From assembly GCA_002633025.1 (NCBI GenBank), contig NMRB01000685.1:44472-108471 (forward strand): DNA of 64,000 nucleotides, read 5' to 3'. This DNA comes from Notospermus geniculatus (lineage: Eukaryota; Nemertea; Pilidiophora; Heteronemertea; Lineidae). The notes under the pieces were generated by a model. That model saw nothing but the letters and a program-made list of their open reading frames with translations. It was not told the DNA's origin and did not search any database. A program made the position numbers and the translations under genes. Below are positions 11,394 through 23,992 of the stretch, one piece after another; within the stretch, counting starts at the first letter, position 1; each line of letters opens with the position of its first letter.

Positions 11394-14300
11394 GCGTTCC
11401 CGTGAAACGTCATGGTCTCTCTATCTGTCTGTTGTAGGGTTACACTGAGATATGGGCAACACTAGAAAACATTACACTCTCCTGAACTTCTGCATGTTCA
11501 TCTGATGGGTATCAACGTTTTCTATGTTTTATTTGACAAAATATGCTCATTTTTCTTGGGTGACACTATAGTATGTTGACATCTTAGAAATGAGTTAGTA
11601 ATGCTCTAGGCGGTGATATCATTCAAACACATTTTGTTTGCGAGACACGTGTTTTCAGTGTTATTGTCGTATTAAATTCGGAGGTGAATCCCGTGCACAT
11701 TCTCTTAGGATTTTTAGTGCAATCGGGGTGAAATGTCGACGTAATGGGACAGGAAGGGGAATGGTTCTTGAACAAGTTGGTCTTCGCTGCTCAGTGGTCT
11801 TCAACTGGTCTAACAGGAGAACGTACTCCTGGAGAAACAGAAAAACTCGACCATCGAACCTTGGAGGAATTATTGACATATAATTTCTCCAAGATCGAAC
11901 GTTACATTATGGTAGAGTCTGTTTTTTTGGGGGGGGGGGCAATCTCTACCCTTCCCTGGCCCAGACTGCGTTCTGTATCCCACAAAATATCACTTTTCGC
12001 GTCGTATTACTTTTTTTAGACGCATCACTTTTTCCTCACTTTTAGCCCGTTTTTTTTGCATTTCAGAACAAGCTTTTCTTACCAAAGTTAGGATTCGATG
12101 TTTTTGTAATTCCATCCTGCTCTTTTACCAAGAACCCTAGCTTCAACCAGCCACAGGTGGGTTGACATGCATCCCAGCCATCCAAGACATGCTACACGTC
12201 TTACACCACAGCTCAAAGACCCAAACTCAGGAGTACCACGTCCCTTACATGGCTGGGCCAGTACAATAGAGATGATTATATCTCATTCTGTAGCCCCAAG
12301 CCATCGAAGGAGACAAAAGCTCACCCCGCGTCGTGTCCTCTTGCCGTGCTTTGAGTACTTCCTGTAGGATCTCTAATTTCTCGCTACGAGCTCAACATTC
12401 CCATGGCTGGAGGGGCTAGTCGACTTGTCTGTTTTTAGGATTAGTTTTCCCCTCAGTGAATCACCTCTTCCCTTGAGGGAAATTTTGGGGACCAAGACGA
12501 CGAGATCTTAAATATTTGAAGAATATTCTATTTCATAAGCAACAGTTGTACGTGTTCATAGAGTATATTTACCACACGGTCGATTAGCCGAGTCGGAGTC
12601 ATCAACAGTTAATGGTGTTGTCTTTCCCGAGTTGCCGTTCGGGACCCGTATGGCTGGCTGTCGTTTGGCAGAGCTGGTTCCTCTGGTTTTGATTCAGTAC
12701 CAAAGACCATGGTTGCCTTATGGAATCGGTTACCATTTGCAGTACCATCAATTTCCTGCTATGGCCTTCCCAATATAGCCATGAAGAAGATGATGATGAT
12801 GATGATGTTGACACCTCATTTGGTAACATGAGCAGACTACTTCATTGGATGCAGACGACAGTTTGTGCTTGGCTGTCCCCCAACTCATGAACTGTTGAGA
12901 AGTACATTGAAGAAATGTTGTCGGCCTACATTTTTGCCAACAAAATCAACTTCTTTCAAAGTATTATCTCCATTTCAAGGCTGACGTCAACATAAACATT
13001 CAATTTTCTTGAATCTAAAGATGCCAATGAAAAACTTTTGAACAAATGTTGTTCAATCGACACATCTAAAGAAAATTCGTTCATTTTCCCCCATTTTTTG
13101 AAGTTTTTAGAACGTGTTTTTTAGAAGGAATCGTCTGCCCAATTCTTTTTTTCGATGTTGAATGAGGAAAACTGGTGTTTACCTGTACTTCCGCCAAGAT
13201 GACACACTGCTTGCCCATCTTACGTGAGCACCGAACTGACCCATGTTTAAGTCATGCTAAACAAACCGTGTACCCACACACAGGACTTGAAAAGTTTACA
13301 CCGAGAATTATACACAGGCCCCGTTTGCTACTCTTGCGGTTTTCCCACCGTAAGATTCCAAATTCTGCACCGAAAGACCCGAAAAATGTCTCGAATATCA
13401 TGTCAAACTTATGTAGTATCAAAATGTACAACACCTAATACTATTTTTAATAAGTACAAGCAAACGTGAAAGATTTACAAGTCTGGGTTATTCTAAGTGC
13501 TTGTAACCTACGGGCCAATGGTGTTTCAAGTCCGTGTGATTCGTCACCTTCTCGAGGTGAAGCAGTTCAAAATGGACTATCTTTACGTCAGTTTCCTCGT
13601 GACGTTCGTCTCCGAGTCGTAATGTCGTCAACCTCCGGAAAGGTTCGGCAACCTTCGGAAGCTTTCGATGTGACGTACGACCAGCGTTTGAGGAAACAAA
13701 AAGTATGACCATGTGGGCCTTGCTATCGGCTTCACCAAAACAAGTCGTATACTAGTAGCAAAAACGAGCAGGGGCGAAATATCTCAGCCCCTGGCTTCCT
13801 TCAGCAACATTTTCAGTCCCTGAGTGCAACCTCGGCATCAAGTTTCTCACAGACATTTTTTCCTGCAAAATGCACAAAGCATGTCGAAAATACGAAACGA
13901 GGCAGAATAATTGCTTGCGTGAATTTCTGCAAAATCTTCCTGGTATGGCGTGCCCGGTGCGTCTATTTGCCCCGCTTGGATGAGGGGTTAACCTTGCTTG
14001 ACATATGCAAGCACTGTAGACACGCACTAAGAATTCCCAGCACGCCGCCCAGAGACATGTCCGCGGTTAAAAATAGACCGTCTTAAGCCGACACGCCTCT
14101 CGCAAAATATCATTACCGAAGTTTCGCTCCGTGTTTCTCAGGATCCAAGGGTTGTTGTAGGGTTGGTCCCGCTGATGAACTCAACCCTGGTAGTCGCTGT
14201 TGGCATCGCCGCGGAGAAAAAAACGGGTGTGAAAATCAACAATGAACGTCAGGTTTTTTGCACCTTGACAAATCATGGGTCGGTGCCTTGATATGAAGGA

Positions 14301-15331
14301 AGGTAACCCTATATCTGGCATTGGCACCCTTTTGGAGACTTGTCACTATCTTAAAAGGTTCGTTCCTTATTGCATGTGTAGGAAATGCTGTCAGATTTGT
14401 GAAAAAAGTACAGTTCGCAGGCAGTCACTCTCACAAGTTGCAAAACATGAGCGTTCCAGCGTGGGCGTGCCTTACTCGCCCGGAGTGCACGTCAGGTTTT
14501 AGGTTAAACTCCCTTCTAATAAAACAAAAACTCATAATGAAAAAATTTTGATAAATACATGTATGTCACATAACGTACACTAGTGGTTGCACTGTGTTAC
14601 CAATTTTCCAAAATGTCAAATGTTTTCAATTGCAATTTCAAAAAGTGAGGTAAACGATTAAATCAGGTCGGAAAAACCTAACTGAAATTAATTTTCATAA
14701 TTCTGATCTCATTCCTCCAAATGTTGCCATGATCAGATCCTGCTGTTTATATTTCGGTTAGTTTATTAATCAACTCCAACACGTATGAAATCAAAAATTC
14801 ATGAGATTCACAGAGCCATATCACAGGTCGGTAAAGGTCACGAAGGCTTTTTACTCACTTCGCCATGCATGACCTGGCGAAGAGACAACCGAGTATGCTC
14901 CAACGTGGGCTGACAGGCCATACAATGGCTTTTGGAATGTCTCTCCGAATTTCCTTTGGGGCTGACATCAATATCAGCAGGGGGCGTCACGGTTGAAGAC
15001 ACACCGTGCAGCTGCATTGGGATGGGTGTTCATGTACTTAGCACGGCTTTCCTAGCGGTAGTTGTTTGTTGTTAGGTGATTAGATGAAATGGGAGTATTC
15101 AATATGCTTATACATTGTATCTGTCATTTTCCATGAGGTATCGTGCAGGAGGAAACCGGAGCTGCTCCATCTTTCTGCTCAAAAAAGAGACGATACAAAA
15201 TTTCTTATCTTTGGCTGAATTGGCGTAGCAGAGATATCGATACCTGTTGCCTCTCTGATTGAGGGTTCGATTGCCACAGAGACCTCATTCAGTCACTCCG
15301 AGGAACACAGTGCACATTTTAGCGGGGCTGT
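11394..15331. other. Unassigned stretch with minor repeats
   Basis: About 3.9 kb without a recognised gene. Contains a G10-type run at about 11929-11938, a short (GAT)n tract near 12785-12808, a GGAGGAAACCGGAG motif near 15150 that recurs in the 18427 element, and a B-box-like GGTTCGATTGCC near 15265. The remaining open frames are short. Confidence 0.4.
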
Positions 15332-15602
15332 ATTTCCGTCAGGGTCGAAGCCATAGCATTATTGGCCCTGGTAAGAGGCCATCTCAAGCTACTCCTGTTC
15401 CTCACTGGATGAGGTCTTTTACATGCCGTTGCAAAGGCACAAGATACATGTACAAGGCACCGCAGCTTACTGTCCCATGGGACGGACTGAAGAGCCAGGA
15501 AAGATTAGTCCCACATGGCCCATCTTGATTCGAACCCGGGACCTGCCGCTTGCTAAGTTGACGTGTTACAGGACGTGAAACCATTGGGCCATCAGGGCTC
15601 TT
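15332..15602 (-). mobile_element. tRNA-derived SINE, copy C
   Basis: Closely similar to copy A on the same strand: tail at 15337 (CCGTCAGGGTCGAAGCCATA), shared body including CCCATGGGACGGAC, tRNA-like head at the right with GATTCGAACCCGGGACCTGC. It carries a small deletion near the tail and an insertion (about 15563-15575) within the head, so its pol III promoter is probably damaged. Confidence 0.88.
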
Positions 15603-17030
15603 CAGGGCCTCTGTCTCGTTCAGTGCTACTTTAAAGTTGCCTGAAAGTTACCAATTTTGACTTTGCTTTCAGTTCTTTTGTCCCCAAAAGAAACTTAATT
15701 TTTTACTAAATCGCCATGGAAATCAGATGTTGAATAGTTTCATTAAGGGACACCACAAAACGACGTGGCGGTGAAAGTGGAAAGTTCAAACGTAACTTCT
15801 CAATTGGAAACTTCGTAATGATACCACTAACTGTCTCACTTCTCAATAAAACGACGAGAAAATTAGACATATGGTGTCCGATGTGCCAGAAGAAATCCTG
15901 ACGGTTGAGAATTTAAAATCTCACGTCTCAAATTTGCGGTGCCAGTCGGTAGATTGGTCGCGGCGAGTTGTTTCGTCGTGATAGCTAGTTGTGGAACATT
16001 TGTGTCATAAATGCGGTATCAGGGAGCTAATAGCCATCCGGTAGTGGCCGTAAACGGAGCCGGGCAACCCGAGTGCTGGCGTAGAGGGAGTCAATAAAGG
16101 AGAGAGATCGGGTGACTGTCAGTGCGCCGCGTCAACCAGCTCGGACTGAGAGCAGTGTCGGGTGACGGTCGCTTTGTTCGCCTGTCAGTGACGGAGTAGG
16201 TTGTGCTGTATCACGACAGCATGAGGTATTCCCTGGACCTTCAACTCCTTGGCTCTCCTACTCGTGTTTCTGTGGTAGAAAAACGACGTGCAAAATGACC
16301 TACATTGTACATTTTATGCAGTATTTCAACGTGTGTCTTGCAGTTGCCGACAACGAGACACTTTCAATTTACAGTCTTGTCCATTTCACGAACCGTTTGA
16401 CCTCTCAGTTGTTTTCCAGCATCTTTGGTCCTACTTTGCCTGGATTTTGGTTCCTTCCCTCACCAGTTCCTCAGTATATGACCATGGACGCCCCCCCCCC
16501 CCAGCACGTCTTGGCCCTGTTCTCATCACCACAGTCCCCTCGAGAGTTGGGTTGCCGTCTGCTTCTCCAAGGAATTGCTAGCGAGCACCATTTCCCTCCC
16601 TACTTATTCATTCTTCCTATGGAGAAAGCCATCTAGCGTAGGCTACTGTAGTCGAAGCTTCTGAATGCCTTGAAGATCTTTCTCTCTTCAAGTCTTGTCA
16701 GTCTTGCCTGTCTGTGGGAAGACACCAAGGCGAAGGATACGTGGCCGTCATGCACGGGATACACCCATAAATACCGTCATCACGGAACAGCGAAATTAAG
16801 ACGAGGTTTCCGCTAGAAACAAGAAACATCACTGCGTGCCAAAATCTCAGAAAATCATTCGTAGCCGATTTCCAAACACCTGATTGCGTGTGTCTAACCA
16901 TAATAAGCAATAACCACAATTTCTGTGGTTAGGTGTTGGTTTAGTCGCCTGTGTTACCCGAGAGGACGTCAGGATGAGTGGTCACGCATCTGCCTCTGAC
17001 AGGCAATGATGATTTGAAGGTTTCCAACCC
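15603..17030. other. Unassigned; CpG-rich patch at 15940-16260
   Basis: No gene recognised. The stretch about 15940-16260 is noticeably richer in CpG than its surroundings and could be an old promoter or first exon. The only ATG frames downstream are 25 and 113 codons, without recognisable domains. A C-run of about 10 lies near 16493. Assignment as a promoter would be speculative. Confidence 0.3.
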
Positions 17031-17307
17031 GTGGGATCTTGGTGCTGCACTTGCTGGAAGTCCGTGGGATCCTTAGCACCGTGGGATCCTGGTGGTGGAC
17101 TTGCTCGAAGTCCGTGGGATCCTGGTGCTGGACTTGGTGAAGTCCGTGGGATCCTGGTGGTGGACTTGGTGGAAGTCCATGGGATCCGTGGTGCTGGACT
17201 TGGTGGAAGTCCATGGGATCCTGGTGCTGGACTTGTTGGAAGTCCATGGGGTCTTGGTGGTGGACTTGGTGGAAGTCCATGGGATCCTGGTTCTGGACTT
17301 GGAAATC
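17031..17307. repeat. 33-bp minisatellite, ~8 copies
   Basis: Tandem units of about 33 nt run GTGGGATCCTGGTGCTGGAC then TTGGTGGAAGTCC. Because 33 is a multiple of three, several frames stay open on both strands. The minus strand reads repeated MDFHQVQHQDP-like 11-residue units. This openness is a property of the repeat and is not by itself evidence of a gene. Confidence 0.92.
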
Positions 17308-17737
17308 CGTTGGATCATGTTACTCTCTGATTACAAACCTTTTCTTGTATGACTTGCCTCCTAGCTTCTACTAACACGGTATCATTGTGGTTTTAAATGG
17401 AACGAAACCACTCTAGCCACAGTCAAGAAAGAAGGATGATAACCTAACATTCGTTTGCCTTTTATACGTGTCTTCTTATATAGCTGTGCTTGACGAAGCA
17501 ATGCCTAAGACACCACGTCTCACCCTGATTTTGTAGACTGCTATTACCTACCCTTTTTTTGCTTTGCCACTGGCCTCTGCGAGATACCTGGCCGAGAATA
17601 TGCTGTATTTGGTAACTGGCCTGGCAGGTAAAACTACAGTCACTACCTCGACGTACGCATTTAGTTTTCACGAAATGTTACCCAAGGCTCTATCGTAAAA
17701 GCATGACATCCGTCTAAACGAGAATTTTTCAGGACTT
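17308..17737. other. Unassigned non-coding stretch
   Basis: Nothing recognised between the minisatellite and the SINE fragment. Confidence 0.4.
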
Positions 17738-17838
17738 GTATGTCGTGAGGACCTCATCGTGATGAACTCGCTTGAGATGGCTCCTTCCGTACTTCAGGGC
17801 CAACGATGTTGTGGCTTCGGTCCTGACGGAAAAATCTG
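17738..17838 (+). mobile_element. 5'-truncated SINE fragment (copy F)
   Basis: Matches the 3' third of the SINE family in plus orientation: GTGAGGACCTCAT.., GCTTGAGATGGCTCCTTCC, then CAGGGCCAACGATG and the tail GGCTTCGGTCCTGACGGAAA. The tRNA-like head is absent, as in 5'-truncated retrocopies. Confidence 0.75.
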
Positions 17839-18426
17839 ATACAATACTAACTTGTCGAAGACGATGGCCCTAAAGGTGTTAAAAATAGTTTAGTGAGACC
17901 ATATTCTTGGTGTGATTAATATCTGGGTCGTTGTAAGCATTGTTATACAAATGAGGGAGCTTGAGTCACGAACGATGCGAGTTGTGGCTTCTTGTGTATC
18001 AATCATTGCTCGAGTGTGAGGAAACCACATGGACACACCGTGTTATAGCTATTTAATGAATTATAACCTCACTTTATAGACTGTTTCTGATGATGGTGAC
18101 GTTTGGTGACAGGCAGCATCTTGTATTTAATGCTATTGAATCATACGCTTATTTGAGCATTTTGTTTTTGATCATGCGATGCCTTGCGGCAACGAGGCAG
18201 GTAATAAAACAGTATTTAAATTAGGTTTTGATGATGGTTTCATGATATCACAGACGTCTTCTCGGTGTTTAGAGGCCAATTTCGCACCTTCCAGTAACAG
18301 TCCCTGATTCAAAGCCAGTTTGAGGCAAATACTTACTTACTTATTGTGTCATTTAAAAGTTATTGACTATTGAGCACCAAATAGCATTATTAGCTCTATA
18401 GACAACATTAGGCGAATTTGATGTTC
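17839..18426. other. Unassigned non-coding stretch
   Basis: No gene or repeat recognised. Confidence 0.4.
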
Positions 18427-18545
18427 AGCAGGAGGAAACCGGAGTTCCCGTAAAAACCGTGCGTGTCAAAGAGAGTTGCCCTCTCTGTCACATGCAGGGC
18501 GGCGCCGACCGAGGATCGAACTTGGGGTCTCAGAGGTGACAGGTG
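18427..18545 (-). mobile_element. Second SINE-type element (AACCGGAG family)
   Basis: The plus strand reads GGAGGAAACCGGAGTTCCCG, then GCCCTCTCTGTCACATGCAG and GAGGATCGAACTTGGGG, whose reverse complement holds the tRNA B-box-like AAGTTCGATCCTC. The order on the minus strand (tRNA-like head, central domain, CTCCGGTTTCCTCC tail) fits a SINE distinct from the main family. From memory, similar AACCGGAGT blocks recur in SINEs of many marine invertebrates. I could not verify this. Confidence 0.6.
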
Positions 18546-19297
18546 ACCTCATAGCTGTAATAGATATACATAGTTACAGGACCGTGGCCGAAAGTAAATG
18601 TATGCCCTTTCAGATCGTTAGGCCTACCAAGTTGCTGTTCAACCGTTCTCCATGTCAGCCTAGCGGTCATTTCGTTTGCGTCTGCCTCAATGGTCAATTT
18701 CTCTTCACAAATTGACCCCTTCAAAGGTCGTCCAGGAGAAAAAATGTACGGTGTTTGCATGGTGCATTGGTCCATGAATGTAAAAGTGGAGGTCTTCATT
18801 CGACAGTCTGTGCAAAGGGCTGCATCACTCTAATGACTCCGTCCATAAAGTGTTAATAGGGATTAATGAGATATTTCAAACAGCCTATAATCAGAACATC
18901 TTGGGAAAACTATTCATATGTCAACGAAGCTGCCATAGACCACATGTAGTGGCTTATACAAGCCCCGCCGCTTGCTTCCGTAGTCATAGAAACCAATTTA
19001 ATTTTAAATAGGGATATTTTTGCAGGGTTTGCCGTGGAAGAGGTAACATTACCTCGCAGACCCTCTCAACAGATTTATGTTTTTTGCGGTAATGCGAGAA
19101 ATGAGTTTTTTTGAAGGCCAAGAGGGAGTGAATGTTGTAAATCGTTGATCGGTGTTGCAGTCATCGAGCTCGTGTTGGTTGGCTTACAGCAGGATTATGT
19201 TAACATCAGCATCATCACACCCTGGTACGATCTCTTCCTTTCAAATCTTGCAGATGGATGTTCATTGAATGCCAAAATGATGCAGTTGACGTCAGGC
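18546..19297. other. Unassigned non-coding stretch
   Basis: Contains one TAGGCCTA palindrome near 18606 within or beside the upstream SINE region. No gene recognised. Confidence 0.4.
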
Positions 19298-19581
19298 AGA
19301 GTCCTGGTAGCCTAGTGGTTATCACGTCCGCTTAGCAAGCAGCAGGTCCCGGAAAATGGTGCAGGTCCCCAAAATGGTGAAGTTGCTTTACACCAGGCAG
19401 GATCCTGATAACGAAGTGCCACTTCGTTAGTGGTTATCACGTCCGCTTCGCAAAGGGCCGGTCCCGGGTGATATGGGGTTAATCCAGCACGGGCCATATG
19501 GGGTTAATCATCCCTGGCTCTTCACGTCCGTCGTATGTCCTTGTACCTTGTACTTGTGCCCTATCTCATCCAAGGATGAGA
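19298..19581 (+). mobile_element. SINE copy D with duplicated tRNA-like head
   Basis: Plus orientation. Two tRNA-like heads follow each other: one starts at 19298 (GTCCTGGTAGCCTAGTGGTT) and the second at about 19405 (ATCCTGATAACG.. TTAGTGGTTATCACG). Then comes the family body with CCTGGCTCTTCACGTCCGTC. The body is cut short after CATCCAAGGATGAG, so the usual GGCTTCG tail is missing. The dimeric head may come from template switching or nested insertion. Confidence 0.85.
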
Positions 19582-21171
19582 CACAAAACGGCTTTTCAAC
19601 AAAACGGCCATTTAAGACATTTATTCTGAAACATGCACTGCCCTATACATGTAGATGTGAAGATCACATGTATATTTCATAGCAGGTGCTTTATTTCATG
19701 AGAAAACACCTCATCATCCCTGGTGACAGGAAGAATTTCCGCTCAGATTATTCCCAAAATTCCAGAATAAAAGGGTTATGTTTTAATCTAACCAAAAACC
19801 GTATGAAAATTTGGAGCGTTCGGCGAATTTCACCGGCGGAATCCCGCTAATTGAAGATTCATTCATGTCGAAGATCCGTCATAGTTTGCCGGGATTATAT
19901 TTCTACGGTCATAAAACCAAAATTATCGGATGACAATAGTTCCATCTTGAGTCTTTCTAAACTTCCTCGCATCTCATCAACGCTTTTATTAAGCGTGTGC
20001 AATCCTTGGGAAAATTTGAGTAGTTTTGTTAATAATATTTTTGTAGTGTTCGGGTTCTCACATTCACTGCGAATCTCGCGATGTTGTAAGCAGTGTAGCG
20101 TAGAGGGAAGCAAGTCGGGTGTATGGAACGCTGATGCGGAGGGGCTCGGTAAAAACAAACACGTTTCTTTATCAGGTTCACGCGGGGTCGTCCCTTACTC
20201 CTCTGGGGGCATGCTGCACCTGTTGCCCCTAGACCCTTGGAAGCGAGTTCCCATGATCATACCCTCGCAACTGCCATGGGATGGGTAAAAACGTAATGAG
20301 CTTTCCTGAGATTTTTCACAAAGAAAAACAACCTAGGCATTCCTTCTCTACTACAGCAACACTAGGCGTTTTTCGAAACGGAAGTGACGTCATCATTTCC
20401 CTGCTGACGACGTCGCGGTCTTTTTTCAGCAGACGGTATTTTCTGTCGATGTTTTCTGAAATTTTGGACACGAATTGGAAAATATTTGAAGAACCATCCT
20501 TCAAAAAGTTGATAAGAACAACCTTTCTTCAATTTGTTTTTCAATCGATACCCATCAGATGTGTAAACACTTTGACAGAAGATGCCGTCTGCTGGACTCT
20601 GGGGGTAAATGAGTTATAAGTCATGAATATACACCTTGTTCGTTTCATGTTTAGTTAGTACCCTGCAATCGACTTGCCCGGAAAGTGGTTAAAGCCCAAC
20701 GCTGTCGCACACCTCCCCTAACCGACTGCAACACACCGAAAGTGCAGGATTCCTTGCCTTAAGACAATGCAAATATTACCGGTTCTATTTCCTTCACTCG
20801 CATCCGCCATGGCAAGAAAGCGGGCTAGCCCCGGGCGGGGATTACTCCGTAACACGAGAAAAATACTGGAAGAACAATTGCAAATGTTTGCCGAGAGTTT
20901 CGAACACTGCTAGAAGTCATCTTCTCGGGAGAAAAAAATCGGATCGGACACAATCGCATGTATTTGTCGAGAGAGTATTTCGACTTCCCCAGAAGTCGTT
21001 TTCGTCTCATCGACTCGTCTTTCGTACTCGGTGTATCCTAGTTACAGGTATCAGCTCTACTTTGTCAATTTCTTTCGTCGTCAGCGCCCCGACAAGCAGG
21101 ATGTATGGTGGTATGAGCAAGCAGTTGACTGCAGCTTAGTGGTGTGAAACTGACAACGGAGCGAGAGACTC
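19582..21171. other. Unassigned stretch
   Basis: No confident gene. On the minus strand an open frame at 19895-20158 ends in a 60-residue leucine-rich segment with coiled-coil-like spacing (LLTKLLKFSQGLHTLNKSV). The plus strand is also open across it for 145 codons, so both may be chance. Confidence 0.3.
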
Positions 21172-21428
21172 TGCCGGACGTTTTTTTAGTAACAGACATC
21201 TTCTCAAACTTTTTTTGAGCAAGAGAACCTTGCCAAGCGTTTTTTTGGGGTGCAAGAGACATTTTGCCATAGTTATTTTGCGGAAGCGGCCCTTGCCAAA
21301 TGTTTTTTTAAGCAAAAGATCTTTGCCGAATGATTTTTGGGAGCAGAAGAACTTTGCTTAATGTTTTTGGAGAAAGAGACATTTTGCCGTACGTTTTGGG
21401 GGGGCAGAGAACCTTACCATTTTTTCTG
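21172..21428. repeat. Degenerate ~38-bp minisatellite with T-runs
   Basis: About seven diverged units of the type TTGCCAAACGTTTTTTTGGAG followed by CAAGAGA.. are recognisable by the alternation of a T or G run with AGCAAGAGAACCTTGCC. Spacing varies from about 35 to 42 nt. Confidence 0.75.
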
Positions 21429-23752
21429 CCGGACTGTGGAAGACCATCATATCGTCAGCAAGCCAAGGGACCATTGCACCGCCCCGGATTATTGGGAATT
21501 CGCACCTAGATTTCCTTCAATGAAAATCAACCCATCATTGAAAAATTTCAAGAAGAACGACTGAAAAAAAAAGTTCAAGGAGACGACTGAAACTCTTTTG
21601 ATAAAAACGCTGTTTTCATATCGACGTAGCGACCCTGGCCTCGTAACACCTGAAGTAACACCATTAAACGTAACCAAGATGTCAAGCCGACTTTCGTGCT
21701 GTAGCGACTTCCTTTCCGATCAATTAAGTCTTATTTTGCACCAAGTCAATCAATAACCATTTACATCCCGGTCCAATATATATAACTCGATACTCGCAAT
21801 ATGTAAAAATCGATGGTAGCGACAAGCGTAGATGGAGTTCCTGGACTTTGGTTACAAGTCCCTGGAGAAATAGACGGATGAAAAGAATAACGTCTTCAGT
21901 TCATTTCTTCTCCACACACAGTAATCAAAATTTAATTACATCTTTCATTGACCAGTTCCGCATCCGTAATTATGTAAATATTTATTTCTCTTCTTTTGAT
22001 TAGTTCGCGGTGTGTAGTGTCTCCGATGAACTCTGAATACCTGTGGACGAGTTAACGCTTTACATAAAAACTCGTTACCTTCGTAACCAGTAGCAAATGC
22101 CGTTACAACTGAACCCAATCTGAAACCGACCCGATCCTGACCTTATGTCGTTACGTCATTTCAGTCAATCCCATGATTCCCCAAAACTCGTGAAATCTCG
22201 CGGGAACTAGGTTGAACTGAACCATGAACAAGATTCTGAAACGTAAAGATGGTCCTATAAAGGTGTTCATTGGAAAGTACTCAGTGAGAGCTTTACAATG
22301 AATTCCTGTTTTATAGGGTTTAGGTATTTTTCAGACTTTTTGTACATATTTGCAAATTTGGCAGAATATTCTTTGACAGTGAAAAAGTTAAGGGTCTGTC
22401 CAAGTGCTAAGGCTCTTGCTATCGATGCTTTTGGAAAGAAGATGCATGTTCGTATCATGTTACCAAAAAATTGTTGCAGTTACATGTAGGAAAAAACTGG
22501 ACTGCAGCAGAAGAAGAGACTCATGATATTTCTTGCTGAAGTCTAATATTTGCTCTGCATTAAATTCAAGGCCTTCAACTTGCAAATCGTATGCTACTTG
22601 CAATCGTATGCTCTGCTCAGCTCACGTTGTCGTTGTCGTTTCCAAGCCCAGCATGCCGTCCTAAAAGACATTGAAATCTTTCAGCCATCATCGCCATAGA
22701 AAGTCGTCGAGATTGTGTAGCATCTGACTTATTTCAATTCCTACTTCTGACAAGTTTACAAAAAGTTGAAAAATCCTATTGAATATTCCTATACAAATTA
22801 CTAGCGAAGCCGTCTTCTTATTCAACGGCGTAAGAACACTTGAAATCATCTTCCAAACTGCGGGTCTCGAGTAGTTACTCAAACCCAGTGGGGCGTACAC
22901 GGTGCTGGGATGCTGTATTCACGTATGAATGAATAGGTAACTTGATCTTCCTTGCATGGTAGCCGAGCACGGCCCGCAATTAAACTTCAATTTTTCAGCC
23001 AACGTGTCCCCCTTCTGTGCGCTGGGCGCAGTGACGGCGACGGTCCATTATCCCACGGTCGAGCTAAAAAAGTCCACGCTGCGTCGTCATGCATAAAATT
23101 GCGAAATTATTATAATTGTAGTTATTTATTTTCTAATTCCTCTAGAGGTTGGAATAAAGCCTTGATCAGCCCCGAGGCCAGTGAAGAAATATTAATGCGC
23201 TGTTGAATTCTGAGTCGGATTAGGTACTCAAGTGCGTCGTTGAACGACCGCTGCGCTTGTTGCGCGCTGTCTCAACTGTCGAGCTCGCAGCTTCGCAAAC
23301 ACAGAAATAACTTCACTCAAAAACAACCGTTATAAAATTTTACTTAGTTTTTATCAAGTGTTCAGCGAGGATAGGCGTGTTTTAAATTTCAATAGCTTTT
23401 GTTGTTGATATAATGGGACTTTGAAAGTTCACAATGCGTGATGTAGAAGAATGTCTCAAGTTGCAAATGAAGAAGCGAATTTCATTGTGCGTAGCTTCCG
23501 CGACTGGTATGAATCTCTAACCCCGTTACAAGTAGATTAACTTTGTGGAAAAACAATAAAAATATCCAGCTTTGGCTTGTAAACCCATACGAGAGCTTCT
23601 GATTTAATGAAATTATAGTTTATTTTACCTCCCCTTTCCTAAGCACGCCAAGTGTCCCTTTGACTTTCCAGTCAACTTCCCTGGACATCAGATCCTTCTA
23701 AAACTATCAGTCCAAACTCGGCTGCTTACAGTTCCAAAGCAGAGAAAAAGAA
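21429..23752. other. Unassigned non-coding stretch
   Basis: About 2.3 kb with no gene recognised. The GC-richer part at 22950-23290 has frequent CpG but no supported promoter. Confidence 0.35.
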
Positions 23753-23992
23753 CAATCCAATGGTATCACAGCTGCATTTCACAAGCGGCAGGTCCCGGAT
23801 TCGAATCCAGCCCAGGTCATATGGGATTAACCATTCCTGGCTCTTCACGTCCGACGAATTCGACAGTGGTGCCTTGAAACTTGTTCCTAAGCAGGGGCAA
23901 GACCCCATCAAAGTGAGGAACATGAGTGGCTTGATATGGCTTCTTCCATGCTTACCAGGCTTAGTTTGGCTTCGGCCCTGATGGAAATGCAG
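23753..23992 (+). mobile_element. tRNA-derived SINE, copy E
   Basis: Plus orientation and nearly full length: a diverged A-box region (CAATGGTATCACAG), the B-box GATTCGAATCCAGCC, body CCTGGCTCTTCACGTCCGAC, then CCATCAAAGTGAGGAACATG and the tail TTGGCTTCGGCCCTGATGG. It has lost part of the anticodon-like region. No clear target-site duplication. Confidence 0.88.

Noticed and set aside
17031-17330. Overlapping open frames with collagen-like or QDP repeats
   Set aside because: Produced by a 33-bp minisatellite. Openness in several frames on both strands argues against real coding.
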